From positions 1-64,000 of the IMG/VR virus record IMGVR_UViG_3300007734_000760: a stretch of DNA of 64,000 nucleotides. One strand, 5' to 3'. Below the pieces are notes generated by a model that was given only the letters and a program-made list of their open reading frames with translations, had not been told where the DNA came from and searched no databases. This DNA is from a virus. Of the stretch, positions 7,661 through 15,404 are shown in pieces. Each line of letters starts with the position of its first letter. Positions within the stretch are counted from its first letter, which is position 1. The translations under genes and the position numbers were made by a program.

Positions 7661-8700
7661 TTGTTTTTGTTTTCTGATGCATATTTTACTCCCATTAGTG
7701 TACCTACAATACTAAAGGCATTTGTAAGCAATATGCCGAACATATTAGACCAAGTTGATCCAATTATTTGTGTGTCTTTGTTTATTACCATAGCCAATAC
7801 ATACATTAAACTAGTAATTATACCTACACCTACTATAACATATAAGGCTACTTTAACAATAGTACCTATTAATGCTGTTTGTGATTTCTTTTGTAATATA
7901 TCTAAATCACTTAATGCTAATGCTTTTGCTTCTTCAGCTTGTTTATAGGCTTCTTCAGCAGCGGCTTTAGCAATTAAAGCTTCTTCAGCTAAACTTTCTG
8001 ACTTTATACTTTCTGCTACTGCTTCATCTTTTGCTTTAATTGCTTCTCTTTTAGCAACCTCTGCTTCAGTTAATGCTTTTTCTACCTGTCTATTAATACG
8101 TGCGTTTTCTTTTTCAGATCTTTGTAGTTCTATATTTTTCTCATCTGCCTTTTTAGTTATGCAGTTTATTATTTTCACTGAGTGAGCAAAGGAGTACAAA
8201 GCTGCTATCATTTGTACAAAATCTATTTCAGGCTTAAGCCAATATCTTGAAGACAGTTGTTCAATACAAACAACTCCTATTATCTCACCTCTGTAAATTA
8301 TAGGAACATCAAGCATTGATTTAATGCCTAATGGTTTTAGATAGCTCTCAGCAAAACAAGAAGTTGCTTCATGTGTTACAGCATCTTCAGCTATGATTAT
8401 TGGATCTTTGAGTAATGAATCGAAATAAGGCTTAAAATCCTTTTTATGTAATTCTGTGTTTTGATACCATGCGTCTTCAGACTTAATGTAAAGTTGTTGG
8501 CATATAATTGATGTTTTGTTATCGTTGTATAACCAAACTGAGCATCTGTCTACATCTAATGATACAGTTACTTGCTTGGTTAATGATTTAGCTCCTTCAA
8601 CAACCTTACCTTCATAAAATAAAGGATTTCCAGACTCTGTTACAAGTATTGATGTAAGTTTTTCAACGTATTTAATAGCCATGGATGAGTAGTGAATCAT
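7657..8700 (-). CDS. GAF-domain sensor with coiled coil and membrane segments
   Basis: Residues about 15-180 look like a GAF domain (DRCSVWLYND..., the segment around IKSMLDVPIIYRGEIIGVV is typical). Then comes an alanine/glutamate-rich coiled coil (about 180-262, EEAYKQAEEAKALAL) and two membrane segments near 272-300 and 312-338. GAF domains bind small ligands or mediate dimerisation. With the sensor at the N-terminus and the membrane anchor at the C-terminus, it could report a cytoplasmic signal to the membrane. It is directly upstream of the holin and endolysin genes. An alternative start at 8682 (MAIKYVEK) is possible. Confidence 0.75.
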   Translation of the reverse strand: MIHYSSMAIKYVEKLTSILVTESGNPLFYEGKVVEGAKSLTKQVTVSLDVDRCSVWLYNDNKTSIICQQLYIKSEDAWYQNTELHKKDFKPYFDSLLKDPIIIAEDAVTHEATSCFAESYLKPLGIKSMLDVPIIYRGEIIGVVCIEQLSSRYWLKPEIDFVQMIAALYSFAHSVKIINCITKKADEKNIELQRSEKENARINRQVEKALTEAEVAKREAIKAKDEAVAESIKSESLAEEALIAKAAAEEAYKQAEEAKALALSDLDILQKKSQTALIGTIVKVALYVIVGVGIITSLMYVLAMVINKDTQIIGSTWSNMFGILLTNAFSIVGTLMGVKYASENKNN

Positions 8701-8701
8701 C

Positions 8702-8713
8702 CATAAATATTAA
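8702..8713 (-). promoter_or_regulatory. AT-rich start element (second class)
   Basis: CATAAATATTAA on the plus strand, directly before the GAF gene. Same family as the elements at 7648 and 54652. Confidence 0.35.
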
Positions 8714-9349
8714 TTAATCAAAGATTATATTAAATATTTGTTCTTTTATTTCTTTTTCTCCTATGTCACTATTATATACTACTTTAATAAAAATCTGAGC
8801 GGTATCGTTTTTCATGTATTTACTTAAATATAGATTTTGTTTTGGAGTATAATTATATTTACTGTGAGTACCTAATATTGTTGGAAAATACGGACATTCC
8901 CAACATGCGTGAGAATTAATCTGATAGCCAGCAATATTTAATGGAGGATGAATATTTGATATATCTTTTAAAGTATAAGTATAATTACCGATGGGTATAG
9001 GTGTATTAAATTGTTTATCATTATACCAACCTAAAACAGAATACATAGGTGTTGTGAATTTAATAGTGTCAAATATTACCCAATAATCTGAATCATATGT
9101 TACTTCAATTAAAGGTACTTTATTAATTACATACTCAGAATCAAGTTCTGCTAATTTTCCTTTAATTGAAAAATAATTTACTCCTACCCACTTAACATGA
9201 GTATAATTATTTGCATCTATACTACTTGGAGATGGACCTTCAATCCAAAATTTTGTTTCACACGTTCCATCTAAACATGGATATGGTTTAATTTTTTGTT
9301 TTTCACAACTAATTAGCAATACTATTGCTAAACATAACATTTTTTTCAT
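8714..9349 (-). CDS. Lipoprotein, 211 aa
   Basis: MKKMLCLAIVLLISC is a lipoprotein signal with lipobox LISC (Cys15), followed by EKQK. The mature part is mostly beta-rich, with Cys at 24, 29 and in the HACWECPYF region, and no domain I recognise. It should be exported and lipid-anchored in a Gram-negative envelope. Phage lipoproteins can act in superinfection exclusion, as spanins or in surface conversion; none is specifically supported. Confidence 0.68.
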   Translation of the reverse strand: MKKMLCLAIVLLISCEKQKIKPYPCLDGTCETKFWIEGPSPSSIDANNYTHVKWVGVNYFSIKGKLAELDSEYVINKVPLIEVTYDSDYWVIFDTIKFTTPMYSVLGWYNDKQFNTPIPIGNYTYTLKDISNIHPPLNIAGYQINSHACWECPYFPTILGTHSKYNYTPKQNLYLSKYMKNDTAQIFIKVVYNSDIGEKEIKEQIFNIIFD

Positions 9350-9369
9350 AACCTTTATTTTTTAATTTA

Positions 9370-9591
9370 TTAATCTACTTTTCTTAAATATTTTAATCGT
9401 TCTTTTACTTCCATTTTTAAATTTTTTATATACAATATATAATAATCATAAGGTAAGTGTTCACTTAAACATAATACTACTAAATTACTAATCATACTAT
9501 TTACAACGGCAATGTGCTCATCAGTAATACTAGTTTTAATTGTTGCTTTTATTTTATCGTAAGCATCAATTATTTTCTTGTGATCGTTCAT
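9370..9591 (-). CDS. Hypothetical protein, 73 aa
   Basis: Helical small protein (KMEVKERLKYLRKVD at the end) without known motif. It overlaps the end of the upstream gene by 26 bases in another frame. Confidence 0.5.
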   Translation of the reverse strand: MNDHKKIIDAYDKIKATIKTSITDEHIAVVNSMISNLVVLCLSEHLPYDYYILYIKNLKMEVKERLKYLRKVD

Positions 9592-9856
9592 TTTCTCGTT
9601 TATTTAATTTTTTTCTTGGATCTACATCATTTACATGTTGTATTCCTATCACTTTTGGTTCTTTTACTATAGTATTAGTATCCCATAAATATATTGGACC
9701 ATTATATTCTATTTCTGTTATACGACGTGGAGCATTAAATGAACGAAAATCTCTAGGTGTTACTCTATACCATATTGTTTTTAATTGTACTTCTAAATTA
9801 TCAGCTTGATTAAAGTCATATTTTAATTTACCTGTATGTCCTCGTTTTTCAGCCAT
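9566..9856 (-). CDS. Hypothetical protein, 96 aa
   Basis: A basic protein with a conserved-looking middle (WYRVTPRDFRSFNAPRRI) and a strongly charged tail. Not recognised. It is tightly packed with both neighbours. Confidence 0.55.
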   Translation of the reverse strand: MAEKRGHTGKLKYDFNQADNLEVQLKTIWYRVTPRDFRSFNAPRRITEIEYNGPIYLWDTNTIVKEPKVIGIQHVNDVDPRKKLNKRENERSQENN

Positions 9857-9859
9857 ATT

Positions 9860-10117
9860 TTAAAATTTCCAATTTTGTTCATAGTCAGATCTTGTAGGCC
9901 AAATATAATTTTCAGTTGTGACCCAAAATCTTTCTTTCCACACTTCCATTTTTATTCCCTCAAGTAAATCTTTATCACCATATCCGTTTATAGTAGATTG
10001 AGTTAATAATACTATTCCTTTATCTAAAACTTGTTCAGCTTTTTTTAATTGTTCTGTTTTAATTAATTCCCTTGCTTCAAGCCATGTTCTTGTAACAATT
10101 CCTTTTGTTTTTTTCAT
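9860..10117 (-). CDS. Hypothetical protein, 85 aa
   Basis: Basic start (MKKTKGIVTRTWLEAR) and a tryptophan-rich end (WKERFWVTTENYIWPTR). No recognised domain. Overlaps the upstream gene by four bases (ATGA), suggesting coupled translation. Confidence 0.55.
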   Translation of the reverse strand: MKKTKGIVTRTWLEARELIKTEQLKKAEQVLDKGIVLLTQSTINGYGDKDLLEGIKMEVWKERFWVTTENYIWPTRSDYEQNWKF

Positions 10118-10323
10118 AACTTATTCTTCTTTGCTTTTTTAGCCGCCTTTTTAATTAATATATCTTCCTCTGCTGACGTTAACCATTTTGGGTAATTAGT
10201 AGTTATTTTAAATAATACTTTAGTACCTTTTTCATAATGCCAAATTTGGGTGACATCATGCGCTAATTTATATTCACGTGTGTAGAACTCTTTAGGTTCT
10301 TTAAATTTTACCATAACCTCCAT
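10114..10323 (-). CDS. Hypothetical basic protein, 69 aa
   Basis: Small protein with a Lys-rich end (KKAAKKAKKNKL) that could bind nucleic acid. The -7 box of a conserved promoter ends four bases upstream, so the inner start at residue 4 (10314) is also possible. Function unknown. Confidence 0.55.
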   Translation of the reverse strand: MEVMVKFKEPKEFYTREYKLAHDVTQIWHYEKGTKVLFKITTNYPKWLTSAEEDILIKKAAKKAKKNKL

Positions 10324-10326
10324 TTT

Positions 10327-10359
10327 GTAAATATATAAAAAAGAGTTAGGTAAGCCTAA
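10327..10359 (-). promoter_or_regulatory. Conserved promoter overlapping a terminator
   Basis: TAGGCTT (10358-10352) and TATATTTAC (10335-10327) with the 16-base spacer. The -33 box lies in the stem of the terminator at 10344-10361, so termination of the upstream unit and initiation of the next share bases. Confidence 0.6.
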
Positions 10360-10361
10360 CT
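10344..10361 (-). terminator. Intrinsic terminator
   Basis: AGTTAGG and CCTAACT pair across a four-base loop, followed on the minus strand by CTTTTTT. It lies two bases past the stop of the gene that ends at 10363. Confidence 0.75.
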
Positions 10362-10362
10362 T

Positions 10363-10746
10363 TTAAATTATTTTAAATTTACTTGATGCTCTAGGAGCTT
10401 CTTGTTTTGCTTTTTTAAGTGCTTCTTCTTCACTTGATGCTTCAACTTCTATAGTTTCTGGATCTCCACCGTATTGGTCGTAAGTCCAATATCCTACTTT
10501 ATATTTTTGTGTTCTAAATTTATTAGCTCCAGTTGAAGGTTCAACTCCTGCTCGCATTCCTAAATTATCCATAGCTTTTTTAAAATGATCTGGATCATTA
10601 AGAGGACCATCTATAGACGGACCATCATTTTCCCAATATTCATCTTTTTCTAATAAAGCTTTAAAAAGTTGTTCTTTAACTAATTCTTTTAATTCTGATT
10701 TTTTCATATTATTCCAAAAATATTGAGTTTGATATTCGTCGTTCAC
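10363..10746 (-). CDS. Hypothetical protein with MKKSELKELVKEQL motif
   Basis: Residues 14-25 (MKKSELKELVKEQL) match the start of the gene at 11695 (MKKLELRQLIREEV), an N-terminal tag that recurs in unrelated phage proteins. The inner methionine (10707) may be the real start. The C-terminal half (VGYWTYDQYGG, EVEASSEEEALKKAKQ) resembles a small alpha/beta domain. Function unknown; the tag may direct assembly or processing. Confidence 0.55.
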   Translation of the reverse strand: MNDEYQTQYFWNNMKKSELKELVKEQLFKALLEKDEYWENDGPSIDGPLNDPDHFKKAMDNLGMRAGVEPSTGANKFRTQKYKVGYWTYDQYGGDPETIEVEASSEEEALKKAKQEAPRASSKFKII

Positions 10747-10766
10747 TAATCATAAATATGTTAAGG

Positions 10767-11279
10767 TTATTGTTTCTTTGGTCTTCCTCGTTTTCCATCA
10801 CTAAGTTCACGTTTTGCTAATTTTTCTGCTTCTTTTGCTGCTTTTACAATTGGATCTAACTTTTTACGGCCTCGTTGTCCTCCTGTAGGCACATATGATT
10901 CTTTATATCCTTCAGGATTAATACGTTTACGACCACGTTTACCTTGAGAAGCATTTGGATCTTTAATTTTTTCTTTAATTATAGTTTGTGATTTAGAAAA
11001 ATAATTAACCATTCGTAATTCAAATGGATGTACAATTACTTGATCTAATTCATAATTGTATGTTGCTCCTTCAATGTGTTTTACTTCAAAACCACCATTA
11101 GGAAAATATTTATTTTCACCTGGTTCATAACGTGCTTTTAAAGTAAACACCGTATTATAATCATTATAGTAATTAACGGGTAATACTCTACACCTATCAG
11201 TAAAATTAATAAATTTAGGATCAATATCCTCATAATGTTTACGAGGGGGAGATAAGGTTTTGTCTTCTATAACTTTCAT
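10767..11279 (-). CDS. AT-hook DNA-binding protein, 170 aa
   Basis: The C-terminal third carries three AT-hook-like motifs: GKRGRKR (113-119), GQRGRKK (134-140) and GKRGRPKK (162-169), the last a canonical GRP core. AT-hooks bind the minor groove of AT-rich DNA, which this genome is. The N-terminal 105 residues are not recognised. A genome-organising or host-regulating role is plausible. It has its own conserved promoter six bases upstream. Confidence 0.7.
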   Translation of the reverse strand: MKVIEDKTLSPPRKHYEDIDPKFINFTDRCRVLPVNYYNDYNTVFTLKARYEPGENKYFPNGGFEVKHIEGATYNYELDQVIVHPFELRMVNYFSKSQTIIKEKIKDPNASQGKRGRKRINPEGYKESYVPTGGQRGRKKLDPIVKAAKEAEKLAKRELSDGKRGRPKKQ

Positions 11280-11284
11280 ATACT

Positions 11285-11317
11285 TTAAATATATGAAATA
11301 AAATTATGGAAGCCAAA
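11285..11317 (-). promoter_or_regulatory. Conserved promoter (TTTGGCTT-N16-TATATTTAA)
   Basis: Exact TTTGGCTT (11317-11310) and TATATTTAA (11293-11285), 16-base spacer, just upstream of the AT-hook gene. Confidence 0.75.
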
Positions 11318-11320
11318 TTT

Positions 11321-11695
11321 TTATTTTTTCTTATTTGCTTGTAAAGCAGTAAAGTCAGCACCGGTTATTTCATCTTCTGGTGGAGCGGCGGATGCTATTT
11401 TCTTTTGTTTAGGTGAAAGTTGTTTCTTTTCTTCTAATCCAGTTGGTGCTTTTTTGTGTATTAAAAAATTATATACTTCTTCTACATCATCTTTTGATGT
11501 AGCCATATGATCTTCAGCCCAATCATGTCCATCAGATAAAATATCATCAACCATTTGTTTATCTAAATTAAGCATTTCATCAACTGCTTTTTTAATAATT
11601 TTAAGATTTTCAAAAAACATATAGTGTTCTCCATCCTCTTTAAGCACCTTTTTAACTTCTTCGCGGATTAGCTGTCTTAATTCTAGTTTTTTCAT
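11321..11695 (-). CDS. Hypothetical protein with MKKLELRQLIREEV motif
   Basis: The first 20 residues repeat the tag seen near 10707. The rest is acidic and helical, with a tail rich in K/P/A. Its ATG overlaps the stop of the upstream basic microprotein (ATGA). Function unknown; similar N-terminal tags occur in phage virion-associated proteins, which is suggestive only. Confidence 0.55.
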   Translation of the reverse strand: MKKLELRQLIREEVKKVLKEDGEHYMFFENLKIIKKAVDEMLNLDKQMVDDILSDGHDWAEDHMATSKDDVEEVYNFLIHKKAPTGLEEKKQLSPKQKKIASAAPPEDEITGADFTALQANKKK

Positions 11696-11832
11696 TTGCC
11701 TTGCCCTTTATACGGTTTTTTGTAATTTTTACTTTTTTTATTTTTACTAGTTTTGGTTTTGGCGTGAACACCTGGACTTTTCTTTTTAAATCTTCCAATA
11801 AAACTATTAATAATATCTTTAAGTTTAGCCAT
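11692..11832 (-). CDS. Very basic small protein, 46 aa
   Basis: Read by hand: starts MAKLKDIINSFIGRFKKKS and ends KKPYKGQGK, with about 16 lysines. Its TGA overlaps the ATG of the next gene, a junction typical of this genome. An alternative frame over 11652-11849 overlaps the next gene more and is rejected. An N-terminal amphipathic helix and a Lys-rich tail suggest nucleic-acid or membrane binding. Confidence 0.6.
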   Translation of the reverse strand: MAKLKDIINSFIGRFKKKSPGVHAKTKTSKNKKSKNYKKPYKGQGK

Positions 11833-11857
11833 AATATTTTAATATACATATGTTATA

Positions 11858-12163
11858 TTATTTAGTTTTAATTAAAGATTTAATAGCTGTGTTAATTTTT
11901 GCACATTCTTCATACATTTCTTTTAATTCAAAATACTCTAAATTTTCTTTTAATGTATCTACAAAGTGGTTGCGTTCTAATGTTATGTCAAATATTGCTT
12001 TTTCATCAGTACAATTTACAGAAAACATATGGATATTTTTTTTCCTAGTCTTTAAATTGTTTAAAATTGAACCTACTATAGCTTTATGAACATTTAAATC
12101 TTTTTTATTTACCATTTCTTGAAAATCTTCAATATTGTTTACTTTAAATTCATTCGGTTTCAT
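11858..12163 (-). CDS. Hypothetical protein, 101 aa
   Basis: Helical, charged, with no recognised family. One small gene among several in this region; two bases separate it from the next gene upstream. Confidence 0.5.
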   Translation of the reverse strand: MKPNEFKVNNIEDFQEMVNKKDLNVHKAIVGSILNNLKTRKKNIHMFSVNCTDEKAIFDITLERNHFVDTLKENLEYFELKEMYEECAKINTAIKSLIKTK

Positions 12164-12165
12164 AA

Positions 12166-12324
12166 TTAAAATAAGTTTAAAAGGTTTGGGTTAATCTTCT
12201 TACTGCGCAACTTTTGCATTTTTTCATCATGCTTGAGTATTTTAGTAGCTATTTTTTCTAAATGATTTGATTTCTTTTTTTCATATTCACGAACAACTTT
12301 ATCATGATTTTTATGTTTATCCAT
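12166..12324 (-). CDS. Small charged protein, 52 aa
   Basis: The start at 12324 (MDKHKNHDKV) is preferred because an AT-rich start element lies five bases before it and because the longer frame overlaps the HTH-HNH gene. Highly charged, helical, probably a coiled coil. Function unknown. Confidence 0.5.
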   Translation of the reverse strand: MDKHKNHDKVVREYEKKKSNHLEKIATKILKHDEKMQKLRSKKINPNLLNLF

Positions 12325-12328
12325 CTTA

Positions 12329-12340
12329 TTATAAATATTA
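12329..12340 (-). promoter_or_regulatory. AT-rich start element (second class)
   Basis: TTATAAATATTA on the plus strand, inside the end of the HTH-HNH gene and just before the 52-residue protein. Confidence 0.4.
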
Positions 12341-12985
12341 TATCCTAGAAATAAATTCAGAACCATCATCAGGTTTAGGAATATCATATAATCCTAATTC
12401 CTGTAATCTCTGTAGTTGATAGTTGTCTAATTGAAAATCTACCTCTTTAGATGTATTAGATGTAGGTTCATGTGTTTCTATTTGCCTAATATCATTTTTA
12501 TTAAATATGTCTCCAATATTAAGAAAAAAATGATTATAACATAAAAATCGAATGTTATTTAAATTATAATGATTTGAGTCATTATCTTTAAAATTTAATA
12601 TTAACGGTACCTTATAGTCAGTTACTCGTCGTTCATGAAATCCACACATAGCACATTCTTCTTTTAAATATCCTTCCTCAATCATTTTCTTCTTTATCTT
12701 TTCAGGAGAAAAATGTTTAACAGATATTCGACCTTCAATTACATCTAGTATGTTCCATTCTTTTTTAGAACTACTTTTAGTTAAGAATTTAGGTATTCCT
12801 TTACCTGACTGATTTTTATGTGATTCAAAAAGTGATGGACCGCCTTCTACAGTATGATATCTTTTAGCCCACATTTTATAGTGGATATATGAACAATTTA
12901 AATAACGAGCTGCAGAACGATTTGATTTAGTGTGCCGCATTGCTAAAAGAATTTGTTCTTTAGTTAAGTGCTTTGCTTTAGGCAT
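12338..12985 (-). CDS. HTH plus HNH-like protein, 215 aa
   Basis: Residues about 7-42 form a helix-turn-helix (ILLAMRHTKSNRSAARYL). Later an HNH-like finger follows: ECAMCGF, then LILNFKDNDSNHYNLNN and RFLCYNHFF. The final CxxC pair of the usual finger is reduced to one Cys, so cutting activity is uncertain. Proteins of this layout are common in large marine phages and may be homing endonucleases or regulators. Confidence 0.65.
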   Translation of the reverse strand: MPKAKHLTKEQILLAMRHTKSNRSAARYLNCSYIHYKMWAKRYHTVEGGPSLFESHKNQSGKGIPKFLTKSSSKKEWNILDVIEGRISVKHFSPEKIKKKMIEEGYLKEECAMCGFHERRVTDYKVPLILNFKDNDSNHYNLNNIRFLCYNHFFLNIGDIFNKNDIRQIETHEPTSNTSKEVDFQLDNYQLQRLQELGLYDIPKPDDGSEFISRI

Positions 12986-13317
12986 TATTCTTCTTCTAAT
13001 TTAAAATAATTAGATAAATCTTTTATTTCTCCTTCAATTGGTACTTCTTCAAATTCTTCTTTAACTATTACTTCTTCTTCATCATTTACATCTTCAAATG
13101 GAACACCAGTAAACACAGCTTCCATTTGTTGATATTTAACATAATCATCATGTTCCATAATAACAGTTTCAGTATAAGTATGATCACCTTCTCCTCTCAT
13201 AATTACTACTCCACCTTTTGGTTTAGCGGTTGAACAACTAACACATCTGTTAGTTTTAGGTAAAATTTCTAATCGTTTTGGATGGATTAGTTCTCCACAA
13301 TTAATACAGTTTTTCAT
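12985..13317 (-). CDS. TraR/DksA-type zinc finger protein, 110 aa
   Basis: CINCG (4-8) and CVSC (25-28) with IHPKRLEILPKTNR between them match the C4 finger of TraR/DksA. DksA-family proteins bind the RNA polymerase secondary channel and change promoter choice. Here the coiled-coil arm is missing and the C-terminal half is very acidic. A role in host polymerase takeover is possible but inferred. Its stop overlaps the next start by one base. Confidence 0.65.
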   Translation of the reverse strand: MKNCINCGELIHPKRLEILPKTNRCVSCSTAKPKGGVVIMRGEGDHTYTETVIMEHDDYVKYQQMEAVFTGVPFEDVNDEEEVIVKEEFEEVPIEGEIKDLSNYFKLEEE

Positions 13318-13320
13318 AAC

Positions 13321-13728
13321 TTATTTTTTATTTTGTTTTTCTTTTTCTAACCTAACTATAAAGTCCCATAGTTGGGTAGGAGTGTTTATTATTACTTCTT
13401 CTTTTTCTTTTTTATGTTTAGAAGACAACATTAATGAATAAAGATTACCTTCATCATCTATTCTACCATACACATACCAAAGTATAATTTCGGTTTTCCA
13501 ATCTCCAAAATGTAATGAAATTAAATCTTCAATTAATGAGAAAAAATTTTCTTCATATTCTGCTAAATTAATTTTAAATTTTTCATATAACTCATTTGAT
13601 GCATTCCAATTATTTTCTAATTGAGTGACTAAATCAATAAATTTTTCTTTTTCAGTTAATGGTTTTAATGAACTAGAACGTTTATTAAATTTTAATTGTT
13701 TTCCTAACTTATTTAAATCTATTTTCAT
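13321..13728 (-). CDS. Hypothetical protein, 135 aa
   Basis: Soluble helical protein with an aromatic centre (WKTEIILWYVYGR) and a Lys-rich end. No known family. Follows the zinc-finger gene's upstream side with four bases spacing. Confidence 0.5.
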   Translation of the reverse strand: MKIDLNKLGKQLKFNKRSSSLKPLTEKEKFIDLVTQLENNWNASNELYEKFKINLAEYEENFFSLIEDLISLHFGDWKTEIILWYVYGRIDDEGNLYSLMLSSKHKKEKEEVIINTPTQLWDFIVRLEKEKQNKK

Positions 13729-13891
13729 ATGTTTCTATATTATAAAGTGATATAAATAAGCTTACATCTATTTGTTTTCTATTTGTAAAATGTTCTAAAG
13801 CATCTTCATAATTTAAAGCTACTACTTTATCAATAGCTTCTTTTTTAGTATCATTTTTTGAATAAAAGTAATAAGTTTTATACTCTATCAT
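13709..13891 (-). CDS. Hypothetical protein, 60 aa
   Basis: Short alpha/beta protein (IEYKTYYFYSKND start). It is the first gene behind a conserved promoter and overlaps the next gene by 20 bases. Function unknown. Confidence 0.5.
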   Translation of the reverse strand: MIEYKTYYFYSKNDTKKEAIDKVVALNYEDALEHFTNRKQIDVSLFISLYNIETYENRFK

Positions 13892-13902
13892 CTGTAGATT
13901 TT

Positions 13903-13935
13903 TTAAATATACTAATAAATATTATGCTAGCCTAG
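13903..13935 (-). promoter_or_regulatory. Conserved promoter, variant -33 box
   Basis: TATATTTAA (13911-13903) with TAGGCTA (13934-13928) after the 16-base spacer. It overlaps the last codon of the carbohydrate cassette. Confidence 0.6.
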
Positions 13936-14684
13936 ATAAATTTTAAATTATTTTGAGGATTATGTTTTATATATGAACCCCATTTATACTTTGCGTATTC
14001 ATGACCATTCATTTCAGCTTGTTTTCTTTTTTCTCCATTTATAGATATTGAAGCAAAGTGATAAAAACAGCATTCATATATTCTATACATATTCATTCCT
14101 GATAACTGACATTTAAGGAAAAAATCCCAATCTGCTACCATTCCTTGTTCATAATTTTCATCCCATCCTCCTACTTTTAAATAATCTATTTTAGACATAA
14201 AAATAGGTAATGTAGAACCAGTTTCATCTTTTTTAGGCATTAAATTTATATATTCCTCCCAGAATGTATCTAAATTAAACATTTTTGGATCACGTCCAAA
14301 ATCCTTAATAACAAATTGAGGAAACATACTAGGTGTAGGTTCTACTTGATTAGGTGATATAACTGAATTTGGTTGATAACTTTTGTTTAATATATCATCC
14401 CATTTGTGTGGGAACACATTATCATCATTTACTATGAGTATCAATTCATATTTTGCGTTATAAACGCCTAAATTGGTTGCTCGACAAAGTCCTACATTTT
14501 CTTCTAAATTAAGTATATCAATTGATTTAGCGTGTTTTTCCAATATTTCTTTATTAATATCATAAAAACCATCTACCACTACTATAATTTGATTTTCTTC
14601 TATTTGACCTTGAATAGCTGAACGAAGACATAAATCAAGTGCTTCGGGTGATTGGTAAGTTGGAATAATAACACTACATTTCAT
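13932..14684 (-). CDS. Family 2 glycosyltransferase, 250 aa
   Basis: GT-A fold: SVIIPTYQSPE at the N-terminus binds the nucleotide sugar, and NDDN (86-89) is the metal-binding DxD-like motif; WDENYEQGMVADWDFFLK is the acceptor-side segment. It transfers a sugar from a nucleotide donor; donor and acceptor are unknown. It overlaps the GIY-YIG endonuclease gene by 11 bases. Confidence 0.85.
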   Translation of the reverse strand: MKCSVIIPTYQSPEALDLCLRSAIQGQIEENQIIVVVDGFYDINKEILEKHAKSIDILNLEENVGLCRATNLGVYNAKYELILIVNDDNVFPHKWDDILNKSYQPNSVISPNQVEPTPSMFPQFVIKDFGRDPKMFNLDTFWEEYINLMPKKDETGSTLPIFMSKIDYLKVGGWDENYEQGMVADWDFFLKCQLSGMNMYRIYECCFYHFASISINGEKRKQAEMNGHEYAKYKWGSYIKHNPQNNLKFI

Positions 14685-15351
14685 TTATTTTATTTTTAAA
14701 TTTCCAAATAAATCCCCCTGAGGTTTTGCTTAAGTTTTTTAAACAGTTGGATATACTTGGTTGGTTAATATTTAATATTTGGCTAGCTTCAGTTTGGCTA
14801 ACCCACTCTTTAATGAAGTTATTTTTTAAATCATATTGAATAATTGGTTTTTGTAACTTTTCTTTTATTTTTTTATTCCTTTCAGGGGTGATTTCACCTT
14901 TTTTTCTATTTTTATATTGGAGACTTTGTTTTACTTCTTCAGAATGTATTCTTCCTAAATTATATTTATTACCCATTTTAGATTGGCTAATTTTTTGTTT
15001 TACTTCTTGGCTTAGTTTTCTTCCTGTTGCTTTTAATCGTATTATATTTTTTGTTTCTTCAGTGTGTTTTCCATTACTACCCCCTCCATTAGTTAAATTC
15101 ATTCCTTCATTTAAACTATTATAAAAATCAATCCAATATATTTCTCGTTCGTTTAGTTGTTCAATAAGACATTCTTCTATAATTTCAAATATGTGATTTT
15201 TAGGACTATATTTTTTAAGTGAATTATATATGTGTCTTCCCATTCCTGTTTTTTGAATATTTTGATATTGATTCCATCTTTTTTTAATGTTTACACTTTG
15301 ACCAATATATATTTTACCACTAGGATTTGTTATTTTGTAAATTCCTACCAT
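14674..15351 (-). CDS. GIY-YIG homing endonuclease with NUMOD3 repeats
   Basis: GIYKIT (3-8) and IYIGQS (14-19) are the GIY-YIG core, with Arg (KRW) and Glu (NEREIYWI) following. The C-terminal part holds two NUMOD3-like segments (GRKLSQEVKQKISQ, GRIHSEEVKQSL) and a helix-turn-helix, as in SegE-like enzymes. It is a free-standing endonuclease that presumably spreads this locus by cutting rivals. An element like the second-class start motif (15363-15374) precedes it. Confidence 0.9.
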   Translation of the reverse strand: MVGIYKITNPSGKIYIGQSVNIKKRWNQYQNIQKTGMGRHIYNSLKKYSPKNHIFEIIEECLIEQLNEREIYWIDFYNSLNEGMNLTNGGGSNGKHTEETKNIIRLKATGRKLSQEVKQKISQSKMGNKYNLGRIHSEEVKQSLQYKNRKKGEITPERNKKIKEKLQKPIIQYDLKNNFIKEWVSQTEASQILNINQPSISNCLKNLSKTSGGFIWKFKNKINEM

Positions 15352-15362
15352 ATGTTATTTTA

Positions 15363-15374
15363 TTATACATATTA
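15363..15374 (-). promoter_or_regulatory. AT-rich start element (second class, variant)
   Basis: TTATACATATTA on the plus strand, 12 bases before the GIY-YIG gene; other endonuclease genes here have the same element. Confidence 0.35.
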
Positions 15375-15404
15375 GAAGGAATGGGAATTATTACTGATAT
15401 CATA

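Noticed and set aside
11652-11849. Minus-strand ORF, 65 aa, starting MYIKILW
   Set aside because: It overlaps the next gene by 44 bases; the 46-residue frame at 11692-11832 has the ATGA junction seen elsewhere.
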